A stretch of DNA of 64,000 nucleotides, from assembly GCA_029964075.1 (NCBI GenBank), contig CM057140.1, positions 10,620,643 through 10,684,642 of the forward strand, in the 5' to 3' direction. Under the pieces are notes generated by a model. That model saw only the letters and a list, made by a program, of their open reading frames with translations, had not been told where the DNA came from and ran no database searches. This DNA is from Patiria pectinifera (lineage: Eukaryota; Echinodermata; Asteroidea; Valvatida; Asterinidae). A program made the position numbers and the translations under genes. This document shows, one piece after another, positions 25,401 through 37,400 of this stretch (position 1 is its first letter; the number at the start of each line of letters is the position of its first letter).

Positions 25401-28400
25401 TGAGGTGCTTAGCAAAAGACCCTTATCATGTTGCAGCCGTTTGATTTTTCCCCATTCAAATCAATGTAACCAAAGCGTGGCTGGAAGGGAAAATAGTCTG
25501 GCTCCTTTCTGCACAAAAAAATATCATTCAGCATGGTGCCACCATTTTAGTCATGTTCCCTGTATTGGATACAGGGAACATGACTGAAATGGTGGCAGCA
25601 TGATAAAGGTCTATAGCACAGAAAAATGCATAGCACAAAAAAAACACATTTGCTTAGCAAAATCAGGCAACCAGCCAAAATGTCATGTAATGAATGACGC
25701 TTTTGACTGGTTCCCTGTTGCCTTTGCTTAGTAAATTTACTAGGCACTATTTTAGGCTAACAAGGTTCCTGAAATTGGGCCCTTGTGGATATTGAAGGAT
25801 CTGGGAATGTCCTGGGCAATTCCCGTCACCCATGTACATGTATATTATGCAAAATGCCCTTTTTGTTTCACACATTGCCGGTCTGGAAGGAGGAAATGAA
25901 CAAAGACAAGCACAACTGGGAGCATCTGGCCGAGGAGCTGCACGTGCTGGTCACCGTGGAGGACACCGCCAACAGAGCCGGCCTCAAGATGGAGCGCGCC
26001 GTCTCACAGATCAAGAAGCTACTAGTGCCCACGGTAAGTGCGCAGTTGAAGTCTCGCGTGAGTGCACAATAACGACTTTTATTTGATCTCTTCCATCACT
26101 TTTTTGTGTGAGTTTGGACTAGTGGTTTGGGTTTGTGACTCATGATCAGAGGGTCACGGGTTCGAATCCAGACACTCGTCCTTGGGCAAGGCACTTCATC
26201 CCCACTTGCCTCTCTCCACCCAGGAGTATGGGCACTGGCATTAGCTGGGGAGTAACCTGCGATTGACTGGCATCCCATCTGGGGGAATAGAAATATTCTC
26301 AGTCGTTTCATACTACTGAAACCGGAGATAAATGCCGGCCTAATGGGCCACATTGGCTCGTGACAGACTTTACTTTACTTCCATCAGTTCAGTTTCATCC
26401 AATATACCACTTTTTAAAGAACTGTGTTTGTTTTTAATCAATTCCTCGTTGAACAAAGAAATTTACTGGAGTGATTTGAACCTGCAACCTCCTGAGCACT
26501 ATGCAAATGTTCTACCAGTACCAACTGAGCTATCCACACCTATTTTGGCAGTCTCCCGAATAGTTAATGGCGAAAGGGGCAGAAATCAGAAGCCATAAAC
26601 CTTTATGTGTAATGTGATTGCAGCCAAAGTCCAAACGATTGCAACATCAGCAAATGATGCAGGGATGTTTCGTAAGCTGTGAAATTGGGATTGGGGACCA
26701 TGAGGATGCAGCTCATGTCAATCTCAGCATTGAGCCCAACTGCTTTTTATCATGGCTGAATATGTTAATGGCAATTTTAGTTTTCATTGTTCAGTTCAGG
26801 AAAGCTTATTTGTTCACGTAACATCTACCACATGTTTACTTTGACAGTGGTTGATGTTTCCAAAATGGAAAACCATCTAACCACCGTACATGGAAATATC
26901 AAGCATACTGGTACATCCTTGTTTGTGGCAGGGGCTGGATTTCCAATTCCCCTACACGCACCTTGCTAATATGAAGTTATCTGATGCATTCACTCGCAGT
27001 CCAAGTTGTCCCTTTCTCAGAATTTTGACCCCAAACCTTATCCTCATTGTTATTTTAGCGTCCACCGTTGTCTAATCAGACAGTCGCAGGGTTTCCTCCC
27101 AACTGTATCCCTACACCAGGAAATTCTAACTGTTCCCCTGAAGTTTGCTTCCTTTTCCTGATGTCCTCGTTATTCTGGAAGTGTACGTGTCCTTGACATC
27201 AAGAAAAAAGCTGTACACTGTGTATGATTAGTGTGCAGATAGGAAGTGAACATGGTGTTTTGGATAATCTCATGCTTTCCAAATGTTTCCGACTCCAAAA
27301 ACAGCAGTCAAATTTCAATTTCAATTTCATGGTTTCGAGACAAATTGAAAGAATCCAGACGTTCTTCAATCTGACCCTCTTCTGGTGACCCCTTTTAGTT
27401 TCAAGCGCTCATAAACCACAAGCACAGGCATTTACATGGACTTATAAAAATTCCACAAGCAATCCTTCGGCATTGCAGACTAACAAGTTCAACCATGGTG
27501 GTTTTTGGTGACGGGACCACAGTCACCAAAATTTGGTGACTTCATTATGATTCAGTTTTCAAGCACTTATCATGAGATCTTGAGAAGATGTTTTCTATTC
27601 TTAGAAGTATGAGTGGTCCTTCAGCACTCGTCAGACATTTCATTGTCGTATCCACTCCAACATGACATCTGAATTCTGGTTTAGCATCCAGAAGTTCTGG
27701 TGGCTTGTTGCAAGCCTTGGAACTGTATAAAAGAGCAGTAGGAGACTTAACCACCACAAATAAACAAACCCCAGACCACTTGGACAACTCAAGTAAATAT
27801 ACACAAGTGTCAAATGTTTTCAAATTTCGCTAATACAGTAAATAGCATTTATATGTGAAAAGCCCCCAACTTGTAAAGAATTTTCCCTCCGAATTGTGGA
27901 ATGACTCTTTCTAAATGCGGATCTAGTTTAGTTCGACCCTTCCCCTGAGGGGCTTGTCACCAAGGTGGAGAAAAAGAAATGTTGTTGCAGCCAAACCCTG
28001 GACAGACAATCTCAGTTTGTTGACTTGCTGCTGCCAATTGGCTTCTTTTTATTCAATTCCCATCCTCTAACGCCCTTAACAAAATTTCTATCAGGTCCCG
28101 CCGGCCTGGTATTGATCCTACGCCGTGGGAGGATTAGCGATTGTTTACGGGCCAGAATGGCCTCTTTTGGGGGATGCATCGGAATGCTTCCAGAATTGGA
28201 AGTCTGCCGCTTGAAAGCTTTGGGCAGTGGGTGTGTTTTGCTTTGTTGCATCCCTGGCTTCAGCAACAACAAGTCTGTTTTTCCCCCCGAGGGATTATCC
28301 TGTTTTGTTTCCATTTAGGGAGACATCAGTGAACTGTGATTGGCCAGTAGTTTTGGAGTAATGAGTCTCCATTTTATCACCGCTTTGTGAGTCCGAAGCC

Positions 28401-31400
28401 CCCTCTGAGCAAGTTTGTAATAGCCCCCCACTTACCAACCCTGATGCCTTGAATGGTACACCTTTGGAACCTTTGAGGATTCACTCCCAAGACCTCAAAT
28501 AAAAGCTTTCACTTGAAAAAAAAAGGCAATTTGGCAGGCCCGCTTCGCCAAAGTAGACATTGATGAACGAGTGACAGAGGGTAATTTTACCCCCTTCATC
28601 CTTAATTAATTGGTGTGGCATTCATTCATGAGGCTGAATCATGGAGTGTACCGGGTAATTTTGGCTAGCTGCTGTTAATTAGAAAAATGCCCCAAGATGA
28701 TAGCTATCATCTTTCATCAGATTTTGTGGAGCCGGCCACCCAACTCTGTTCAAAATGGTTGCAGAAAACAGTCAAATGTACTTTTCACTCCATTAAAAAG
28801 CCACTTTTTGTTGATGTTCGAGTTTATAGACTACTACCAGTACCAGCCAGTTGTTTAAAATCTTTCTCCTGACCTCAACCACCGTTTGATCATAAATTTA
28901 GGCAGTATACCACCTTGTGTCAATACTTAGGGGTCATGTCTTATTTTCATAATCTTCCCGGCTATTGTAAACAAAATAAAAATGGTATTTGGTTTGTGGG
29001 GAGGTCATGATTTGATTGACCTGACTATGCAGAGTAAAACCTGGTTGGCTGGGGTGGTTTTTTGGGGTAAAAAAAGGACAAGATTTTAGACCAAAATAAA
29101 GATATCCTGGGGGTTTGCCGTTTGACACCAATCAGATTGAATGGTTCTAGATTTTGAGGAACTTCACATTCTTAACAAATTCCAAAAGTTATTCTTCAAC
29201 TTTTGGCCAGGGAGATTCCAGAAGTCCTTCTTGAGCTTTTGGCCAGGGAGATTCCAGAAGTCCTTCTTGAGCTTTTGGCCAGGGAGATTTCGGTAGTACC
29301 GGTACCTACACATGTATACCATTGGATTATCCCAAAGGCCTTCTGATAGATGAGACACAGCTGTCTGGAAGCGTGGAGGGATTGGCAGACATTCCAAGTG
29401 TTTACCATAAATTATATCAGATTATGACATGCTTTATACGCTTGTGTGTGGTGCACAGGGATTTCTAATAAAAATCACCCAGATAAAGAAACCAAGATCT
29501 TGCTTCCTTAATTAAGATGGTACTGTAAGTCAAAACGGTGTGACTGAAAATGTTGGGAATTTGGAATGATTGAATGATTTTCAGACCCTTGATTTACCCA
29601 CCTACCTATTGGGCGTCGGCCCTGACGATATATGAATAGATTTAGTGACAGTGCTTGCATACTCCCCATTTCTCCACTGAACACACACCATTCAACTTCT
29701 GTTTACTTTTTCCTGCTTTTAAGCCGTTGGTATTTTACGAATGCAAAAGCGGAATTTCTATCAGACCTGTTGGAGTGTAAAAAGAGCCAAAGCTTAAAGC
29801 CTGTAGTGTATTTGGGTGGCTTCTCCAACTGTCTCCCCCCCCCCAAAAAAAAGCAAATCAAAACAGTTATTTGTGCAGAAACCCCAAATCTTTTTTGACC
29901 AGTGGATTAGTGCCAGATTAAAAAAAACTAGCCAAACCACTCAGACACTGATTGATTCAGCTCAGAGATTTGTAGTCATGTAGAAAGATCTTGCTTCCGT
30001 CAAAACAAGAAAACTTTACCAAAAAAAGCCCTCTCCTGAAAACTGACTTTTGCCCCCTCCCCCTTCAAGGTTTTACCCTGGGATTTAATGGAATTAATCC
30101 TTCAAGAAAGAAGTCTGTGGACTGATTTCCATTTGAAAAAAAAAGACACAACAGCAGCCTGATGCCACTGATTTTATTGACGCGGCAGCACTGGAGGTGA
30201 AAAAGACTTAATTCCACTTGAGTGGCGATGAAGGAACCAGGGAGGTTATCAGAAGTTTGAGGAATGTTGATTGCTGAGATTGGTTGGAATCCCATGATGG
30301 ACTTCTCTTTACGGGACAAATATGTTGCTGCTAAATAATGCTCACGCCCCAAATAGATTTGTGCAGAATTGTTTGTCTGGCGTTGCCCAAAAAAAATACA
30401 GAATCTTGCTTGGTTGAAAGTTTAAAGCAAATGTGGCACACACATTGCAAGTCACAGCTGTTTAATGTACTGGTATCATTTTATTTTCCTGTTCATGGTG
30501 TCCACATGCATGCAGTGATGGTATCAACCGCACATGAAATAGCATCAGAACATTGTCCAGATTATTGACTCTGCACATCCAAAAGATGTCAACCAAACTT
30601 AATGCTTTACTCTAGAATTGATGAGGCAAAGTGGAAGTGACATGTATTTACATGTACCATAGAGCAAGGAACAGACATAATACTGTGTGCAAACTCACAA
30701 ATCAGAGGTGTTCTTAATTTTAGGCACCAGACATAGACAACTGTGTATTTGACTTCTTGATACGGGCCAAAGTTATGATTTCGAAAAGAAAAAAAAACAA
30801 GATTGTTTTTCTTCCAGGGGTGCTGGGGTGTTTTTTTTTTGGGCACCCTTCATTAACTGACAACCATTATCTATCAGAGGCAGACGGCTGTGATTTCCTT
30901 TTGTCTCTTCTCTTGCACTCCTGGTCCCCAATCCCTTTTCACCAGTATAATCCATTAGTTCATTTGCCTCTTCCCTTCATGAAGTCAACTCCTGTTCCTA
31001 CTGTTACGTAACCCAAACTTCTGCTGTCTCATTTTAGTCCCTAATCCCCTGGCCCTCTTGGGAGATAGAGGTGTCTTACAAACTCCCAAAAAAGTTCCAT
31101 CAGCCAATGGCCGCCTCTTGTGTTCTTTTTTCACAATAACCACAAGAATATGTTCAATCAGTGGAAGAGACCGATATACCCCAGGGATGCCTCTGAATGC
31201 AGCGCCCAGCTTAAGAAACTTCCAGTTGTCTCCCAACAATTGTTCCTTGGAACAACAACTCCTGGGCTTTGGTGGTTCTTCTTTTATTGGCATGGGGTGA
31301 CAGGATAGCGTTTTCTTTTGTTTTGTTCTGAAAAATCGTAGCGTCCCTCGTGAGGGTCCAGGGGGGTCTGAGGTGTGTTGGAATGCATTGATGACTGAAA

Positions 31401-34400
31401 AGCCCTGGGCAGAAAATACAGGGGTACTGGTGCCAAAAAAATGTCAACCGTTGGTGAAGTTTAAAGGAACATGACACCCACGAATGCATGATGCCAAACT
31501 CGGGACAGTTTACTCGGCACTAAGGACTCCCTGGGTTATTTGGTTCACCCTGGAGCTGAGCAAATCCAACAGAGCCAATTTCTTGCGGACATTTTTCAGA
31601 TGTTTGTATTGATTGCCAATTCTATCAAGGACAGTAATGCTCTCAGGCGACCCTACATAGACTACATGTATCACCAAGATCCACTGCAAAAGGGTACATA
31701 ACTCCCTAGCATGATTTAGTAGCAACCTTACCCATCCTGGCAATTTCCAACACCATAATGGGAAACTGCACACACATATTTATGACTTATTCTGGAGGTG
31801 TGCCAACCCAATGTAGAAAACTGTCAGTTTAGGGGTACTGTACCCATCCTGACAGATTCCAACAAAACAGGCCGTTGGGGTTCGATGGGTTGAGTTATGT
31901 TAGGGTGCACCCCACCTCTACTAGCTCCTGCCTTTTAGTTTGAAGCCTTTTCTATAAAAAGCCCCTGATTTTTTTTCCTTGTAAACAGAATGCCTCTTTA
32001 GCTTCCACTCCTCAGGGGGTCCGTTGCCAGATCTGACCTGGATGCTGTGAACGGAATGTTGATCCACATTCTTTTGAAAGACTGAAAAAAAATATTATTA
32101 ACAAAGGGCCAGGGTTGGGCATGCATTGTAACATTACACATTAAAATTACTTTTAATAAATCATACATTGGGTGACCGATTAAGAGCTGCAGGCCAAACC
32201 ACCAAAGCTACTCAAATAAATTGAGAGTCTTGTCATCTAGGGATGGTCTAGTTTACGCTTTTTCAAAAACTTGGCCTCCATGAAGCTCCTAAAAAAACTG
32301 GATCAGTTTTAATCATCTAAAGTCTTCCTTTCCTGTAGCACCTTCAAAATTTACTCTCTTTCATGAGTTGTAAATGTAATTGTAAAATACCCAACGCCTT
32401 CCTCTCCAAATAAGTTGCTGTTGGTGAAAGAATGTTTGCCTGACCAATCTGATCCTTTCCACCCATAAGATTATATAGGCCCAGGAACATTCCAACAATT
32501 ATGAGCTGGTAATTTCTTGCAGGTTTAGCCGGGGCTGTGGATATCTGAGTGTGTGACAGTGATAGATGACCATGCCAGTAACTAGATCAGGGTTCACTTG
32601 ATTTCCTAATCAAATTGTGCAGGGGGCATTCCACTATGCAATTTACCTACAGCCAATTTGTATTGTTGCGTGGAAATTAGTAGTTGGAAATAAGCAAGGG
32701 GGTTTGAAAAAGATGTAACATCTGCTAATTGGCTTGTGTGAACAAAACAAAATTGTCCATGTACATAAGCGCGGGTCATACTTCGTGCGAAGCGAATTTG
32801 ACGTCTTGAAACTTTCGCTGTGAAATTCGCCCCAGATTGAAATGTGTTCAACTTTTACAAATTCGCAGCGCAAATACTTGCCATGACGGCACAAAGTCGT
32901 GTTCGTTTTCGCTTTCATGTAGAGGATGAAGCGGCTTAACAAGATGAATACAAAGTTGCAAATACATACCGGTATGTACCGCTACAACATGTAGTATTAT
33001 GTTAATCATGTGCATGTTTACTTTCATATGAAGGCTTACATGTACGTTTACATGTACAATTGTACATGTGCATAAAGTAAACGTATAGGGTTTAATACCC
33101 ATAAGTACATGTACATGTCCCGTTACATGTACATGTACATGTACAATTCATGGCCATATATTTCAGGCCATGTCTTTGTTTGTGTCTTCAGCTACTGCTC
33201 CAATTTCCTGTTATGAGACTGAATGAATCCAAGCTTTCAGAAAGGCCCCCACGTTAGCAACAGCAAAGCTCCACATTAAATAGTTGAAGAACCAGCAATA
33301 TTTGGATAACCTTGCTTCACACCAGCGTTTCCATCCTCCATCAAGTATTTGCCCCAGCGAGTTTTAATCTCAGCTAGCCCTTGTGCTTCCAAGTTAAGTT
33401 CCGACCATCCCTTCTAGCCTGTAATTCAAGATGGCAGCCTTCCCTAGCGATCCAGTGGAGATCTGACCCTCCGTGATGTCCCTTGCAGCGCTCCTAATGC
33501 ACCCCTATAGTGAGGAAAACTTACCAGAAAACTCCTGACAGGCAACACAAATACGTGTATATCACTCAATATCCCTGAGCAAAACTTTGAGGTCAAAATC
33601 TGATTTTGAGTCCCTGCCGTGTTATTTGTACACGTACAGGTAAACGATCAGTATGATTTTGATGTTCATACTTTGTTCCAAAGAATGATTGTCAGAAATC
33701 ACTTTTTAAGAACAAAAACAAAGACTCATCACAGCTACCAGAGAATATCCTCGCAAATAACAGTTGTTGGTAACCTGCTTTTGCCTGGCAGAACTTTTTT
33801 CTTGTCACTTTTTCCTTGCTACTTTTCTGTGCTTTACCAGCTCTGTAAAATTTGCCCTGATTTACATATAACAGTTTTGGCTGGTAACCAAGCACAATTA
33901 ATAGAGGACTATTTGTTAGCCAATCTGCCCGGTAGCCCACAGGAACCTCTTGAAGGTTGTCTTCATTACTGAAATACTTTGATTGCATCCCTTGCAATTG
34001 CAAATTCCTCTTCAATTACACAGTACAAATAGCAGTCTGAGAGTCGTCAATGAAAGTTTGATGCAATCAAAGCCTGTGTCAACATCCTGTTAGATGCGGA
34101 ACATTTTGCTATGTCTACTCCGAAATTCCCCTTTTCTGCGTGTATATTTGTGCACATTTGCCCGCTATCACTTTTGACATTTAAAAATTCTGGCGTGAAT
34201 GACCTCTTTTAAATGTGGATTAATCACGCCCCCACTTACACTGTTATGGTCAGAAAGCGAATTTGGTCCGTAGCTCATCTGTGGAAATGGATACAAGCTC
34301 AGCTGAGAGTTGACAGTACTCAGAAAGTTAACTCAGTGAACTGGACGAGCCAATCCCTGGATTTTGACTATGCAAATCCCTTGATCCTCCCCGAAGATGC

Positions 34401-37400
34401 CTTTTACTGGTTTTAGATGTTTGATTCTGATCTGAGAAAGATGCTTTCTCCAGAAGGATGAGGGTGTGCTTGCTCAAGTTCGGATCTTCTTCACTGTGCA
34501 CATTGACGTACTCTTTTAATCGCTCAGAGGAGACACCCAAATCTCGTGGATCATGGATGGAAATTTCTTTGGGAGTTGAGTTACATGACTCGCCGTCAGT
34601 TTTTGACGTTGCGGCAATCTCGATTCGGAACCAGTAAGAGGCATTTTTTTTTTACCAGACATGTCAAAGTGATGACATGTTTAACGCACACACATCATTG
34701 CTCGTTATACAGGGAGTGTCATACACATGATGTGGTCATGTTTTATTGGTCCCTGGCGGTTTCGAGAATTCCGGGATCGGCTGAAATCATGTCTTCCTGA
34801 AATTTTTGTTTCAAATTTTGTTTTACTTTTAACCCTTAAGCACAGTTGCTTTACTCCTCCATGAAGTCATGGAACCATAGAGTTCTGGGGCGGTATGAGG
34901 AGTAACAGGAATGGAGGTTTAGGGCTAACAGATTAACCAGCAACACACACTGTTGTTTCACCATGACTTTGCAGTTGTAAAGTACAAACTCTCAGTGATA
35001 TAGATTGTGCATTTGATTAAGCACCAACTGCCTGTTTTCCTCAGCGAAGTGTCAAAACAATCCGATTGGACAGTTGGCACTTTGACAAGCCACACCTGTT
35101 GCCCTGCTTGTTATGCCGATTTAACCTTGGTCCTGAACCTTTGCCAAACTCAGAGGAAACTGAATAACAAGGCGAAAATGCGACGCAGTTGAGGCCTATT
35201 GCGCAAGTCTGTGTTGTTTGTGCGATCTTGTGGAGGATCTTCAAGTTTTAACTCTAACTCCGGTAGCATAATTTACTAAGAACCCATCCTGGCAAATTCC
35301 AACACCATAATTGGAAACTGCACACACATTTTTTTGACTTCAATTCTGGCGGGGTGCCCAACCCAATGTAAATGTTTGTTTGTCACTAAATTATGTTGTT
35401 TTCTACATTAGTTTTAAGTCAATAAAACAAAACTTATAACATGGCCCCTGATGCGTGACATGTAACAAATATGCAAGCGGAAGGCTGGGGACCATACCTT
35501 GTAGCGGCAGTTTCCTGATGTTTGTCTGTTTTTGTGATCTCCCCCTCTTCAATGACATACTCAACCGGGCCTGTGTTTCCTCTCAGATAGTGCAATGGGA
35601 AGGCAGTTGCACCCCTCGAAAGGTGTCCGATGGAAAGACAAAAACAGGTCAATTACGAGTGAATGCACTCATTACCATTTAGCAGGGCTTTTAAAGTGTG
35701 TTGTTACACAGATCATGGAGGAAATGCATAGATTGTTTCCAGGGTTCGATTTCCTTACCTGTACTGCAGGAAGTACATGTAAAATATTGTGTCGACTGTA
35801 CCTAGTCTACGTACTACTGGTATAAAAGCATACATGTAAAAGGTATTGTCAAAGAATTCCCAATTAGTCCTCCTATGCAAACATACGTTCTGTGCCAAGT
35901 TGTCCGTTTAGTAAAAATCAGTCAAGTGACTGTTTTCAACAGTTCAGTGCTCCCAGCCTACATGAAGCAGGATTGACTGGCTATGACTGTTTGTGTAACT
36001 TTACAGAGCTACCGTATGTTTTGACTGTGGGTGATTGATAAGCCAGCTGTGCTGACCACTTGTCTGCTTTTGTCTGTTGACTGAATTTGACTAGTCACAG
36101 TGCTTGCTTGACATATGATCAGACTGTTGGTGACTAGCCTGTTTTAAAAGGCATGGCAGAGGAAGAGGATTGTTATTTTGATTGTCTGTGAGTGTGACTG
36201 TTCAGATAGCAGGAGGGTTAAGAAATACATACTTATTGTTGTTATTCCTTTGCTGTGGGCATTCTTCTTGTGTATGGATAAATTAGGTGCGTAAAAGTGG
36301 TATGCGCAAACTCAATGTTTCTTCAGTCAATGGTGTTTTGTAACTTACCAAAAGTGTACCCTCAAATCGAGGAACCCACCCGATATGCACATTTAGTCTA
36401 CTGTATCTACATGTACATTTGTACGTTTGATGCCTACCCGGTATTTAAAAATCTACGTACATGTATTTTAGCATTTGGAGGTACTGGTAGAATAGTAGTA
36501 CTTTCCTGTAAACCTGCCACTGAACCTGGGGTCTGTGGCTCAAATCTCACCATCGTCTTGATCTGATGTAATGTGCTTGTTCAACCAAAGGTTGTGTCTG
36601 AGCATAGACCTAAGATCCAGCTCTATGGTCTGAGGTCTAGTGAAGAAGCTACCACTCCTGCACTGCATTCTTTCAGTATTCATTTTTAATGCATGGAGTC
36701 CTTGAATATGATGAATCATTACTCATTTGGAAAATAATTAACAAACTTCAATTTCCAATTTGTGTATGTGTGTCTTTAGGCGGACGGGGAAGATGAGTTG
36801 AAGAAGAGACAGCTGATGGAGTTGGCAATCATCAACGGAACGTTCAGGGACACCACCAGCAAAGCGCACCAAAGCAGCAATCCGAACACACCCCTCAGTA
36901 AGTGTGCTGAATTCGACAATACCCAACAGTACCTTAAGTATGAACCCTACGGAATGCGTCATCTAACATCAGGTACTGAGGTGTGAAGTTTGCTGAATCC
37001 AACAGAATCCAAAAAGATTTTTCATTCACTTCCCAGACCAGCATACATGTAATCCAACAGAAAATGTTTGAAGTTGGATCCAGAAGAAAACCCTAAACTC
37101 CCTCTTTCTTGGCACCCTGCAAAACCCCACAAAATCCAAGAGCTGTAATCGAAAGGTCTTTTGTTCTACGTGCAGCTGTGATCAGTAAAATCTAATGGGA
37201 AGTAACTCTGTTGGATTTGGCATGGTTAGGGTTAACCTTTTCTTATACATGTTACATTGTGTGTCACATCATTTCAAATTTGGTTCACATTTCACAACAA
37301 ATTGAAAGGCAAGTAACTTTATCCCCACAATCATACATTTATTTCCCCGTGACAGTCTTGAAACCTTTCAGCACTTATGAAAATTCGGATGAATTGCACC

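Larger units (their letters stand above)
23336..25889 (+). other. QKI intron between exons b and c (2.6 kb)
   Basis: Contains a CpG-rich patch at 23820-24140, a 43-bp tandem duplication near 24971-25056, a 59-nt hairpin (25538-25596) and the right end of a GCTTAGCA-type repeat near 25603-25783. Confidence 0.85.
26034..36779 (+). other. QKI intron between exons c and d (10.7 kb)
   Basis: Two tRNA-derived SINEs begin about 70 bp after exon c. Further on are a 36-bp triple tandem (29182-29289), one copy of the TTCATAC palindromic family (32773-32936), hexanucleotide ACATGT runs (33035-33145) and a related repeat pair at 31730 and 35281. No coding sequence was recognised. Confidence 0.85.
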
